This document shows positions 16,803-25,723 of a stretch of 64,000 bases of DNA, piece by piece; positions within the stretch are counted from its first letter, which is position 1; the number at the start of each line of letters is the position of its first letter. This stretch comes from Tritonibacter aquimaris (lineage in GTDB: Bacteria > Pseudomonadota > Alphaproteobacteria > Rhodobacterales > Rhodobacteraceae), in assembly GCF_009617595.1 (NCBI RefSeq), contig NZ_WIXK01000001.1:310001-374000 (forward strand), in the 5' to 3' direction. Position numbers and translations under genes: made by a program. The notes under the pieces are model-generated. The model was not told the DNA's origin, searched no databases, and saw nothing but the letters and a program-made list of their open reading frames with translations.

Positions 16803-17261
16803 ATGCCAACTGCCTCTCGCATGCCTACTGCGACCCGTATGATTGCCGCTATCCTTCTGGCCTTTCTTGCCTTTGTTGTATCCGGTCAGGTGATGCCTTT
16901 GCTGCCCGAGGGAACCGATTTTGGCTATTTCACCCATGTGAACATGGGGCTGGCGATTGTGGTGGGCTGGGTCTACATGGGGCGCCGGGTTGGCGATGGT
17001 TTTGTACCCGCGCTCAACAACGGCCTTACTGGGGTCGCATTGTTGGTGCTATTTGCGCTTTTTGCGCAAGGGGCATGGGAAATGTTCCGCATGGCCAATC
17101 GCAATTTCTACGATGGCCCATTTGAGGCGCTGGGCGCGATTTTTGAAATTGCTTTGGATTTTTTCTTTGTTATCGCTGTTCCCAAGATATGGGCGACATT
17201 GATCGTCGGGGGCTGCATGATTGGCCTTGTTGCGGAGAATATCTCCAAACGGTGGAAATGA
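16803..17261 (+). CDS. trgA: TrgA-family membrane protein (tellurite resistance locus)
   Basis: This 152-residue protein has four hydrophobic segments (about 12-32, 45-60, 76-96, 118-142) and the family pattern MPLLPEGTDFGYFTHVNMGLAIVVGWVYMGRRVGDG. The trgA-trgB-cysK order matches the tellurite-resistance locus described in Rhodobacter sphaeroides, which is the main basis for the name. The biochemical function of TrgA is not established. A second in-frame ATG lies six codons downstream (MPTATRM), so the exact start is uncertain. Confidence 0.88.
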   Translation: MPTASRMPTATRMIAAILLAFLAFVVSGQVMPLLPEGTDFGYFTHVNMGLAIVVGWVYMGRRVGDGFVPALNNGLTGVALLVLFALFAQGAWEMFRMANRNFYDGPFEALGAIFEIALDFFFVIAVPKIWATLIVGGCMIGLVAENISKRWK

Positions 17262-17283
17262 TTTAATTTAGGGTATTCCCGCT

Positions 17284-18399
17284 ATGTCAGATTTGTTTGT
17301 GTTTGGGGCCTTGCGACATGTGCCCCTGCTTGAGGCTGTTGTGGGGCGCGCGCTTGCTGCCGAAGATATTTGCGATGCCCGTTGCGCTGGGCTGAAAGCG
17401 TATGAAAACGCACCTGAACTTTTTCCCGCACTTGCTGCGGACAGTGACAGTTTTCTCGATGGTGTGCTGGTGTCGGGGCTGAGTGATGCGGAACTTGGCC
17501 GGGTGGCCCATCATGAAAGCACCTATGGCTATAGTGCGCAGACACGCACAGTAGAGGCGGGCGGCACATGTTCTGCCCTGATGTTCCTGCCCGCGCTGGG
17601 CGGTGCAGACAACGCGCCCTGGTCGTTTGAAAACTGGCTGGCGCAGTGGTCTGAGCTTTTCTTGCGCGCAGCGCAGGAAATCATGGTCTGGCAGGGCAAG
17701 CGCCGCGCTGAGGAAATGACCTTCAGCCGTGGAACCATTTTTAAACGTGCAGATGCCTGGCTTGCGCTTAGCCGCGAAGAACAGCACCCCGATCACCCGC
17801 TGGACCAAGACATAGAGGTGCATGCGCACAAACACCTCTATATCAACTTCTTTGCCATGGATGAGATCGATCTGCGCTATCGCCGGTTTGATGGCACGAT
17901 GAGTGAGGTGATCAATCGCGGCGCCTTTATGGTGGGGCGAGCGTCTTCTGTCTTGCCTTATGATCCGGTGCGCGACGAAGTGCTGATCATCCAACAGTTT
18001 CGCGCCGCCACCTATGTGGCTGGCTACCAGCGCCCCTGGATGTGGGAGGCGGTGGCCGGAATGGTGGATGTGGGCGAATCGCCTGATCAGACGGCTCTGC
18101 GCGAAGCCCGTGAAGAAGCTGGTATCGAAATAACTCATCTGGAAAAGGTTGCAGATGTTTTTCCCTCATCCGGCGCTTCGGCTGAATTTTTCCACTGTTT
18201 CGTGGGACTCGGCCGCCTTGAACTGGTGTCACAGGGAGGAGGATTGGACTGTGAGGGCGAAGATATTCGTCACCGGGTTCTGAGTTTTGACGCCTTGATG
18301 GAAGGAATTGACGCCAACCTGTACCGCGATATGCCTTTGGTCACCTCGGCGCTTTGGCTGGCACGTCACCGCGACCGGCTGCGCGCAGCCTATAAATGA
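17284..18399 (+). CDS. trgB: TrgB: GGCT-like domain plus Nudix hydrolase
   Basis: This 371-residue protein is a two-domain fusion. Residues 1-110 look like a gamma-glutamylcyclotransferase/AIG2-like domain (LFVFGALRHVPLLEAVVGR...). Residues about 215-370 are a Nudix hydrolase with the box GMVDVGESPDQTALREAREEAGIEI matching Gx5Ex7REUxEExGU. The C-terminal part resembles ADP-ribose pyrophosphatases. In Rhodobacter sphaeroides trgB contributes to tellurite resistance with trgA and cysK. It lies between trgA and cysK here, 22 bases after trgA. ADP-ribose as substrate is inferred from the Nudix subtype, not shown. Confidence 0.9.
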   Translation: MSDLFVFGALRHVPLLEAVVGRALAAEDICDARCAGLKAYENAPELFPALAADSDSFLDGVLVSGLSDAELGRVAHHESTYGYSAQTRTVEAGGTCSALMFLPALGGADNAPWSFENWLAQWSELFLRAAQEIMVWQGKRRAEEMTFSRGTIFKRADAWLALSREEQHPDHPLDQDIEVHAHKHLYINFFAMDEIDLRYRRFDGTMSEVINRGAFMVGRASSVLPYDPVRDEVLIIQQFRAATYVAGYQRPWMWEAVAGMVDVGESPDQTALREAREEAGIEITHLEKVADVFPSSGASAEFFHCFVGLGRLELVSQGGGLDCEGEDIRHRVLSFDALMEGIDANLYRDMPLVTSALWLARHRDRLRAAYK

Positions 18400-18478
18400 C
18401 AAAAACCTTCGGGCTTCCTGCCTTGTGAAGCGGCATATGCTTCGCTACATCATTGGAGGAATGATCGAAAGGGACACC

Positions 18479-19513
18479 ATGCGCATTGCACGCGACTTGG
18501 CCGATGCAGTTGGCCAGACACCGCTTATCCGTTTGAACCGCGTCAGCGACGAAACTGGGTGTGAGATCCTGGGCAAAGCGGAATTCATGAACCCTGGCCA
18601 ATCGGTCAAAGACCGCGCGGCGCTCTATATCATCAAAGATGCCATTGCCCGCGGCGATCTGAAACCGGGCGGCACCATTGTTGAAGGCACTGCCGGTAAC
18701 ACTGGCATCGGTCTTGCGCTGGTGGGGGCCTCGATGGGGTTCAAAACCGTGATCGTGATCCCGGAAACCCAGTCTGAAGAGAAAAAAGACATGCTGCGCC
18801 TTGCGGGTGCGCAGCTGGTACAGGTTCCGGCCGCGCCGTATCGCAACCCCAACAACTATGTGCGTTATTCTGAACGTCTGGCCAAGGAACTGGCCAAGTC
18901 TGAGCCCAATGGCGCGATCTGGGCCAACCAGTTTGACAATGTTGCCAACCGTCAGGCCCATGTGGAAACCACCGCGCCTGAGATCTGGGAACAGACCGGC
19001 GGCAAGGTGGATGCGTTTACCTGTGCGGTTGGCTCTGGTGGTACATTGGCCGGTGTCGCCGAAGTGCTGCAGCCCAAAGGGGTGAAAATCGGCCTTGCGG
19101 ATCCGATGGGGGCCGCGCTCTATTCGTTTTACACCACCGGTGAACTGGCTTCAGAAGGGGGCTCGATTACTGAGGGGATCGGTCAGGGCCGGATCACCAA
19201 GAACCTTGAAGGGTTCACCCCGGATTTCTCCTATCAGATCCCGGATGCAGAGGCGCTGCCTTATGTGTTTGACCTGCTGCATGACGAAGGTCTGGTTCTG
19301 GGCGGCTCCACTGCGATCAATATCGCGGGCGCCGTGCGCATGGCCAAGGAAATGGGGCCGGGCCACACCATTGTGACCATTCTGTGTGACTACGGCACCC
19401 GCTATCAGTCCAAGCTCTTTAACCCTGAGTTCCTGCGGGAAAAGGATTTGCCGGTGCCTGAATGGATGACCCACACCCCGGCTTCGATCCCCGGTGTGTT
19501 CGAGGACGTATGA
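18479..19513 (+). CDS. cysK: Cysteine synthase A
   Basis: This 344-residue PLP enzyme makes cysteine from O-acetylserine and sulfide. NPGQSVKDRAALYIIKDA holds the Lys that binds PLP, and VEGTAGNTGIGLALV is the substrate-binding loop. The glycine loop GSGGTLAGVAEVL binds the PLP phosphate. The start at 18479 (MRIARDLADAVG) fits the family N-terminus; the ATG at 18461 sits directly against its GGAGGA and is less likely. The stop overlaps the MscS gene by four bases (ATGA). Cysteine synthesis next to trgAB fits the described role of cysK in tellurite resistance. Confidence 0.96.
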   Translation: MRIARDLADAVGQTPLIRLNRVSDETGCEILGKAEFMNPGQSVKDRAALYIIKDAIARGDLKPGGTIVEGTAGNTGIGLALVGASMGFKTVIVIPETQSEEKKDMLRLAGAQLVQVPAAPYRNPNNYVRYSERLAKELAKSEPNGAIWANQFDNVANRQAHVETTAPEIWEQTGGKVDAFTCAVGSGGTLAGVAEVLQPKGVKIGLADPMGAALYSFYTTGELASEGGSITEGIGQGRITKNLEGFTPDFSYQIPDAEALPYVFDLLHDEGLVLGGSTAINIAGAVRMAKEMGPGHTIVTILCDYGTRYQSKLFNPEFLREKDLPVPEWMTHTPASIPGVFEDV

Positions 19514-21867
19514 GCGCGACAGTGCAGATGATGTTGAATTGGATGAAGGGGCTGGTCTTATGGATCAGCCTCTGTGTTTTTGTACAGTGTCTCCCGGCGC
19601 ACGCGCAGTTTGATGCAGACAGTCGCGCCTATTACGACAACTGGTTGAAACTGGCGGATCGCGCCGAAGAGGTGGTGGATGCGCGTCGCGCCTCAACCGT
19701 GGATCTGGAACAGCTGCGATCCGACATATCGGTTTATCGCGACCGTTTCCGCTACCTTCAATCGCAAAACGGCGAGCGGATCGAAACCCTGCAGGCGCAG
19801 CTTGATGCGTTGGGCCCGGCGCCCGAGGATGGCAGCGAAGAACCCGAAGATCTGGCGCGGCTGCGCGAACGTCTCGGCGATCAACTGTTGGCACTGCGAG
19901 TGCCGCGCATTGTCTCCGATGAGGCTTACCGACGTGCGGATGGTTTGATCGGTGAAATCGACCTGATCATCCGCGACCGTCGCAAATCGCTGCTGCTGGA
20001 ACGCGGCCCAACGCCGCTTGCACCCGAAAACTGGACCGATGCGATGGAGAGCCTGTCAGAAGCCTTCTCGGCTCTGACCGGTGAAACCGCTGACCAGCTG
20101 TCCCATGTCACCACCTTGCAGCGGATCCGAACGGGGTGGCCCAGTCTGGTGTTGCTGATTGGTGTTGGTTTGACCCTGACCTTACGCGGTCGCGCGCTTT
20201 CGCAATGGGCGGCGGCACATCTGAAAACCCGCAGCTGGCAAAGCACATCGCTTTGGGATTTCTGCCTGTCGCTAACCCAGGTGATCCTGCCCTATTGGGG
20301 CATCGGTCTGATCATCGCAGCGGTGCATACATCTGATGTTCTGGGCGTGCGCGGCACGTTGCTGTTGGACAAGGTGGATGACTGGGCGCTGATCCTGCTG
20401 GCGTTTCACTGGCTGGGAGGCAGGCTATATGTCAGCCGCGAGGACAATCCGCTGTTGCCGGTGGATCCCAAGAATGCGGCGGCCACCTGGCTGGTGCTTG
20501 ATCTGCTTGCGGTGTTGCTGGTGGCCAAAGAAGTTCTGGCGAGCCTCGAAGATTTCATCGCCTTCAGCGAAGGCGCGCTGGCGGTTATCCGTTTCCCGTT
20601 GATCCTGATGGCGGCGTTGCTGATGTTGCGTCTGCACCGTATTGGCAAACAGCAGCGTGCTGACAATGACGATGACACAGATGATGGCGCGATTGCCTTT
20701 GGTGTCAGCGGCATCATTCATATGGTGCGCCGCATTGCCTATCTGTTTGGCTTTGTCTCACCGGTTCTGGCGCTTGCAGGCTATATCAACGCGGCAGAGG
20801 CGCTGATTTACCCCTCGATTCTGACGCTTGCGCTGATTGCGGCCATGCTGGTGGTGCAGCGGCTTTTGGTGGATGTGTATGGCTATATCTCAGGCCTTGG
20901 CAAAGGGGCAGGGGATACGCTGGTGGCCGTGCTATTGGGCTTTGCGCTGACACTGGTTGCAGTGCCGTTTCTGGCGGTTATCTGGGGCGCGCGTGAGTCT
21001 GAGCTTTGGGAGCTCTGGAACAAACTGCGCAATGGGTTCCAGATCGGAGATTTCACCATCTCCCCCACGGCCTTCCTCAGCTTTGCGGTGATTTTTGCCA
21101 TTGGCTACAGCATCACGCGATTGCTGCAGGGCAGCTTGCGCACGTCACTGCTGCCAAAAACCCGGCTGGATGCAGGCGGCCAAAACGCGGTTGTTGCGGG
21201 CACGGGCTATGTTGGCATCTTCCTGGCGGCCCTTGTGGCGATCTCCGCTGCGGGGCTTGATCTGTCGTCACTGGCGATTGTGGCTGGTGCGCTGTCGGTT
21301 GGAATTGGTTTTGGCCTACAGACGATTGTGTCAAACTTTGTGTCGGGCATTATCTTGCTTATTGAGCGCCCGATTTCCAAAGGGGACTGGATCGAAGTTG
21401 GGGGCATGATGGGCTATGTGCGCGATATCTCTGTGCGTTCTACCCGGATTGAAACCTTTGACCGCACCGATGTGATTGTACCGAACTCTGATCTGATCAC
21501 CGGAACCGTCACCAACTTCACCCGTGGCAACACAGTGGGCCGGGTGATCGTGGGCGTGGGCGTCGCCTATGGCACCGATGTGCGCAAAGTTGAGACGATC
21601 CTTGCGGACATCGCCAATGCCCATCCTATGGTCTTGGCCAATCCTGCGCCAAGCGTGGTGTTTCAGGGCTTTGGTGCCGACAGCCTCGATTTTGAGATTC
21701 GCGCCATTTTGCGGGATGTGAATTGGATGCTGACGGTGAAATCGGAAATAAATTTCGAGATTGAGCGCCGATTCCGCGAAGAAAGTATCGAAATTCCCTT
21801 TGCCCAGCGCGATTTGTGGATTCGAAACCCCGAAGCTTTGCGCGGTGACCCGCCAAAAGACAGCTAA
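19510..21867 (+). CDS. MscS-family mechanosensitive channel with DUF3772 domain
   Basis: This 785-residue protein starts with a signal peptide (MKGLVLWISLCVFVQCLPAHA). A periplasmic coiled-coil-rich DUF3772 region follows (about 35-190: RAEEVVDARRASTVDLEQLRSDISVYRDRFRYLQSQ). It then has many membrane helices and the MscS core LSVGIGFGLQTIVSNFVSGIILLIERPISKGDWIEVGGMMGYVRDISVRSTRIETFDRTDVIVPNS. That stretch is the pore helix and beta domain of MscS channels that release solutes at hypo-osmotic shock. The start at 19510 overlaps the cysK stop as ATGA, so it is translationally coupled to cysteine synthase; a terminator follows. Confidence 0.92.
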   Translation: MSATVQMMLNWMKGLVLWISLCVFVQCLPAHAQFDADSRAYYDNWLKLADRAEEVVDARRASTVDLEQLRSDISVYRDRFRYLQSQNGERIETLQAQLDALGPAPEDGSEEPEDLARLRERLGDQLLALRVPRIVSDEAYRRADGLIGEIDLIIRDRRKSLLLERGPTPLAPENWTDAMESLSEAFSALTGETADQLSHVTTLQRIRTGWPSLVLLIGVGLTLTLRGRALSQWAAAHLKTRSWQSTSLWDFCLSLTQVILPYWGIGLIIAAVHTSDVLGVRGTLLLDKVDDWALILLAFHWLGGRLYVSREDNPLLPVDPKNAAATWLVLDLLAVLLVAKEVLASLEDFIAFSEGALAVIRFPLILMAALLMLRLHRIGKQQRADNDDDTDDGAIAFGVSGIIHMVRRIAYLFGFVSPVLALAGYINAAEALIYPSILTLALIAAMLVVQRLLVDVYGYISGLGKGAGDTLVAVLLGFALTLVAVPFLAVIWGARESELWELWNKLRNGFQIGDFTISPTAFLSFAVIFAIGYSITRLLQGSLRTSLLPKTRLDAGGQNAVVAGTGYVGIFLAALVAISAAGLDLSSLAIVAGALSVGIGFGLQTIVSNFVSGIILLIERPISKGDWIEVGGMMGYVRDISVRSTRIETFDRTDVIVPNSDLITGTVTNFTRGNTVGRVIVGVGVAYGTDVRKVETILADIANAHPMVLANPAPSVVFQGFGADSLDFEIRAILRDVNWMLTVKSEINFEIERRFREESIEIPFAQRDLWIRNPEALRGDPPKDS

Positions 21868-21880
21868 ATCCGCCATCAAA

Positions 21881-21915
21881 AGCGCCCGGCACCCCCAGTG
21901 TCGGGCGCTTTTTTG
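21881..21915 (+). terminator. Terminator of the cfa-mscS operon
   Basis: AGCGCCCGGCAC and GTGTCGGGCGCT form a 12-bp stem (one G-U) around CCCCCA-type loop bases, followed by six T, 14 bases after the channel gene. Confidence 0.9.
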
Positions 21916-22016
21916 ACCACACGTAATTTATCCACAAAAAACAGTCACATTTCGGCAAAGAAATCCTGTTTTCGCTCTTGCATTCCCCTCTGTAATCAAA
22001 GATATATCCGCCTCAC

Positions 22017-22106
22017 GGAGAGGTGGCCGAGTGGTCGAAGGCGCACGCCTGGAAAGTGTGTAGGCGGGAAACCGTCTCCAGGGTTCGAATCCCTGTCTCT
22101 CCGCCA
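22017..22106 (+). tRNA. tRNA-Ser (anticodon GGA)
   Basis: The 90-base sequence folds as a class II tRNA. The acceptor arms GGAGAGG and TCTCTCC pair with one G-U, the anticodon loop reads CTGGAAA (anticodon GGA), there is a long variable arm, the T arm contains GGTTCGAATCC, and the CCA end is encoded. It reads the serine codons UCC/UCU. Confidence 0.97.
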
Positions 22107-22367
22107 TAACCCCCAACTTGGGCGTTTTGGTTCCTCCCCAGAAGTACTGATATTTCGAATGTTTGGTTTGCTATGCGGACCCTGCAAGATGTTTCATTGA
22201 AGTGATCCATCAGTGGTGTGGAGTGAGGGCTTATCCAATGTGGCTAGGCGCTGAATAATCACCTCTAAGATTCTTGTGTATTTAAACGAGGTTTTTCTCC
22301 CCAAAGCTCTATGGCTGTGTTCAATAAGACCTGATCGGATTTTCAGGTTTTTCGCGCGAGAGTGATT
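22107..22367. other. Intergenic gap after tRNA-Ser
   Basis: No gene is visible. An inverted repeat ACCTGA / TCAGGT (22330-22349) followed by a short T run lies just before the regulator start and could be a leader hairpin. The rest shows nothing I can name. Confidence 0.4.
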
Positions 22368-23552
22368 ATGGAACTCTATTGGGAACATTTTGGTCTGGCC
22401 GCGGCTTTGGCGCTGTCGCTGTTTGTGCTGATTGGCTTGGCCATCAGGCTGATCGAAACACATAAACGGCGCATGTTCCTGTGGGCGATGGTTGCGTTTT
22501 TTGTGTTCAACGCATTGGATGCGCTCGACACGCTGGCCTACAGTCAGCTGTTTTCCGGGCCGAACTGGTTGCAAGATTGGCAGAATGTCCTGATCCCGGG
22601 CTTTATGGTGTCGCTCTATTTCTTTGTGCGCGGGCTCACCAGTTCCAATCCCAAGCTTGGGCGCAAGGATCTGCTGCATTTGTTGCCTTTTGTGGGGGCG
22701 TTCCTCTGCCTGTCACCTACGCTGTTCGTTGCAGGTGATCTGTCAGATGCCACCGATCTGTCCGAGGGTTATCTGCGCTTGGCTCAGCTTGGTGAAAACG
22801 CCTTCTGGATGTTGTGGATCCTGATGCTCATCATTTACGGTGCGCTGTGTGTGCGCAGGCTTTTTCGGCACAAACGCAATATTCGGGTGTTGTTTTCCGA
22901 TCTCGACGGCAAGACTCTGCGATGGCTTGATGCGCTGGTGGTGACAATCTTTGGCTTAGCGCTGCTTGTGATCATCAATGAGGCGCGGCTTTTGTTGGGC
23001 TATCCCGACTGGCTGAGCGGGGTGAATGCGATGCTGTATGATGTGGTTCTGGCGGGCAGTTTTGGCATCTTTGCCTTGCGCGCCCAGCCCCCGTTGCCGC
23101 AATGGTCCGAAGAGATCCTGCACACGCCCGCGCCTGAAGAATACCCCGAAGCGCGCGATGTGCAGGGGGCACAGTTTGAAGTGAAGCGCTATGCGCGCTC
23201 GGGGCTGCAGCAAAGCGACCTTGACCGTTACGCCGCGCGGCTGGAACAACGGGTGGCGGATGGGCGTTTGTGGCGCGATCACGCGCTCAACCTGCGCCGT
23301 TTGGCGGCTGAGATTTCCATTCCTTCGATCCATCTGTCTGAGGTGCTCAATACCAAACTGGGCATGTCGTTTTATGACTATATCAATCAGTGCCGTGTCC
23401 GGGACGCCTGCGCGCTTTTGATTGAAACCAATATGAGCATTCTTGAGATTAGCGAGGCGGTGGGCTTTAACGCAAAATCCACCTTCAACAGCAGTTTCAA
23501 AAAGGTGACAGATCAAACGCCCTCGCAATGGCGCAAGGCTCACCAACCCTAA
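22368..23552 (+). CDS. AraC-type regulator with seven-TM N-terminal domain
   Basis: This protein of about 394 residues has seven hydrophobic segments in residues 1-235, in the style of multi-TM sensor regions. A cytoplasmic linker follows, then a C-terminal AraC/XylS DNA-binding domain (about 285-392: LAAEISIPSIHLSEVLNTKLGMSFYDYINQCRVRDACALLIETNMSILEISEAVGFNAKSTFNSSFKKVTDQTPSQWRK) with two helix-turn-helices. Membrane-bound AraC regulators sense a membrane or periplasmic signal and act without release. GTG 22362 is an alternative start. It lies directly upstream of the RTX serine hydrolase on the same strand, and an imperfect palindrome stands between them, so control of that gene is likely (inference). 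Confidence 0.88.
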   Translation: MELYWEHFGLAAALALSLFVLIGLAIRLIETHKRRMFLWAMVAFFVFNALDALDTLAYSQLFSGPNWLQDWQNVLIPGFMVSLYFFVRGLTSSNPKLGRKDLLHLLPFVGAFLCLSPTLFVAGDLSDATDLSEGYLRLAQLGENAFWMLWILMLIIYGALCVRRLFRHKRNIRVLFSDLDGKTLRWLDALVVTIFGLALLVIINEARLLLGYPDWLSGVNAMLYDVVLAGSFGIFALRAQPPLPQWSEEILHTPAPEEYPEARDVQGAQFEVKRYARSGLQQSDLDRYAARLEQRVADGRLWRDHALNLRRLAAEISIPSIHLSEVLNTKLGMSFYDYINQCRVRDACALLIETNMSILEISEAVGFNAKSTFNSSFKKVTDQTPSQWRKAHQP

Positions 23553-23628
23553 AGTCCGATCCAGCTGGGAGGGGGAAACGCCTGCCTGGATTTAACCGTT
23601 TGAAATTACGATGAAAATACATTCAGAT

Positions 23629-23650
23629 GTACGTGCAAGCTTGTTCGTAC
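23629..23650. promoter_or_regulatory. Imperfect 22-base palindrome upstream of the RTX serine hydrolase
   Basis: Arms GTACGTGCAAG and CTTGTTCGTAC pair at 9 of 11 positions around a central AAGCTT. It lies about 100 bases before the hydrolase start and just downstream of the AraC-type regulator gene, a fitting place for an operator. Confidence 0.4.
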
Positions 23651-23752
23651 GTTTGAACCGGCCTGTCCGGTCGCAAGATTTGTCCACGCTCTGCATATCA
23701 GCCTCACACAGCTTGAAACGCTGAAACGATATACAGACGTAAAGGACATTCC

Positions 23753-25699
23753 ATGGCTTTCTTTTCTCCCCAACTGTTGAGCCTGAACCCGCAGATGGTT
23801 GCAGACAGTCTTACAGGTGAAAATGGTGCCCCAGGGGCGCTGATCTCAGTGTCGGATGGCACGCGGTTTGCAGCCGTTGCCAGTGGCCTGTCGGATCTGG
23901 ATGGCACCCCGGCACAATCAGACCAGAGCTTTCAGATCGGATCCCAAAGCAAGATTATGAGTGCCTTGGTGGTGCTGCAGCTGGCCGAAGAGGGGCTGAT
24001 TGATCTGGATGTGCCATTTGCAAACTACATCGATCCCGCCCTGATTTCCGGGGTGGTGAACGCGGATCGCGCAACCGTGCAGCAGGCGCTGACAATGAAA
24101 ACCGGCATTCCCAATTACACCGAGGTTGAACGCGCAGACGGGACGTCGATGGATGATTTCTTTGTGGACCATCCGGATGAGGTTTTCGACGGCGAAGAAA
24201 TCCTTGAGCTGGTGCAGGGCCTGCCTGCCGTGGCCGAGCTGGGAAGTGAATATTATTACTCCAATACCAACTACTTCTACCTGAGCATGGTCATTGAGGC
24301 GGTCACCGGCAAAGACCTTGGTGCGGTGTTTGACGAGCGTATCTTTGCGCCGCTTGGCATGTCTGACAGCTATGTGAATGACTTTCGCGACGATCCCAAA
24401 GAATGGGGCAGTTTTCTAGAAGATGACGATGAGATCTATGATGTGAGCGGCGTTTTGTCTGACAACAATGGCGCCGGTGGGGTGGTGTCCACGCTCAAGG
24501 ACATGACCACTTTCTTTCAGGCGCTGCTGGTGGATCAGACCTTGGTTTCAGACAGCATCCTTGAAACCATGACGGATTTTGACAACGGCAGCCTGGATCC
24601 AAACGGGATTATCTTCAACAGCGGTCTGGTGAAGATTGAGATTGATGGCCTGGGTACATTTGTTGGCTTTTCTGGCGGCACCATTGGCACAGATAGCGCG
24701 ACTTATCTGCATGTCGAAAGCGGTCGCATCATTTCAGGCGCGATCAACCGCGCAGATGTGGATGCGTCAGCCACCAATGGCGTGCTGGCAACGGCTGCTT
24801 TGACAGCAGGGGACGCGGCCTGGGCTGATACATCTTCCGGGTCGCAGTTTACCATTGATGAAGTAAGCGCCGCGGATGTTGACATTGTGACATCAGACGG
24901 CCTGTCCGAGCTGCATGCGGCGGATGCGCATCTGAAGCTCGATGCAAATCTGCGTTCAATGGATGCAGATGATTTCATGTTCACGGATGGCTCGCAGCTT
25001 ATGCTTGGAAGCCGCGCAGGGGATGAGCTGCGCACAACTGCGCAGACAGATGACCAGCTGCGTGGCTTTGGCGGCGCAGACCTGCTCAGCGCCGGGCGCG
25101 GCGACGATCTGTTGCTCGGTGGCTGGGGGGCTGACACGCTCAAGGCGGGTTATGGCGATGATGAACTGCGCGGCGGGTCTGGCAATGATCAGCTGTTTGG
25201 AGCTCGTGGGGATGATAACCTCTTTGGTGGCCGTGGGGATGACAGCCTCTTTGGTGGCCGGGGCGATGATCTGATGCGCGCGGGGCGCGGCGACGATCTT
25301 TTGATGGGGCGACAAGGCCAAGACAGGCTTTTTGGCGGGCGAGGTGATGACCAGCTCAACGGTGGCAATGGCAGCGACACGCTGTTTGGTGGGTCAGGTG
25401 ACGACGCCCTAGACGGCGGGCGCGGTGATGATCGCCTTGTCGGTGGCAAAGGTGAGGATGTGCTGAGAGGCGGCGCGGACGAGGATGTGTTTGTTTTCCG
25501 CGCCTCCGAACGTGATGGCACAGCCGAGCTGGATACCATCGTTGATTTTGTCGAAGGCGTTGATCAGCTGCGCCTGCAAGATCGCAGCATCGTGGCGCAA
25601 TCCATCGAAGAAGACGGTCTGTTGCTGACGCTGGACGGGGATGGCGACATCATCTTGTTGCAGGGCCTCAGCAGCGAACTTGATCTCTCTCTCATCTAA
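23753..25699 (+). CDS. Serine hydrolase (class C beta-lactamase/PBP fold) fused to RTX repeats
   Basis: This 648-residue protein has no signal peptide. Residues 10-350 are a beta-lactamase-family domain: SQSK at 64-67 gives the SxxK nucleophile and base, YSN at 169-171 is the second motif, and FSGGTIG at 306-312 stands in place of the usual HxGGTPG. Residues about 410-585 hold some fifteen RTX nonapeptides (GGxGxDxLx type). The end, TIVDFVEGVDQLRLQD, is the C-terminal cap seen in RTX proteins exported by type I secretion. It is therefore probably a secreted, calcium-dependent esterase, peptidase or lipase-like enzyme. No exporter genes are nearby. The palindrome at 23629 and the AraC regulator suggest dedicated control. 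Confidence 0.9.
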   Translation: MAFFSPQLLSLNPQMVADSLTGENGAPGALISVSDGTRFAAVASGLSDLDGTPAQSDQSFQIGSQSKIMSALVVLQLAEEGLIDLDVPFANYIDPALISGVVNADRATVQQALTMKTGIPNYTEVERADGTSMDDFFVDHPDEVFDGEEILELVQGLPAVAELGSEYYYSNTNYFYLSMVIEAVTGKDLGAVFDERIFAPLGMSDSYVNDFRDDPKEWGSFLEDDDEIYDVSGVLSDNNGAGGVVSTLKDMTTFFQALLVDQTLVSDSILETMTDFDNGSLDPNGIIFNSGLVKIEIDGLGTFVGFSGGTIGTDSATYLHVESGRIISGAINRADVDASATNGVLATAALTAGDAAWADTSSGSQFTIDEVSAADVDIVTSDGLSELHAADAHLKLDANLRSMDADDFMFTDGSQLMLGSRAGDELRTTAQTDDQLRGFGGADLLSAGRGDDLLLGGWGADTLKAGYGDDELRGGSGNDQLFGARGDDNLFGGRGDDSLFGGRGDDLMRAGRGDDLLMGRQGQDRLFGGRGDDQLNGGNGSDTLFGGSGDDALDGGRGDDRLVGGKGEDVLRGGADEDVFVFRASERDGTAELDTIVDFVEGVDQLRLQDRSIVAQSIEEDGLLLTLDGDGDIILLQGLSSELDLSLI

Positions 25700-25723
25700 T
25701 CTGACCGAAACAGGACATACGAA

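Noticed and set aside
22017-22106. tRNA-Ser as an integration site for the RTX region
   Set aside because: I found no repeat of the tRNA 3' end downstream and no integrase in the window.
25020-25480. Short tandem repeats that could suggest a CRISPR or minisatellite
   Set aside because: They are 27-base codon repeats of RTX nonapeptides, without spacers and with drift between copies.
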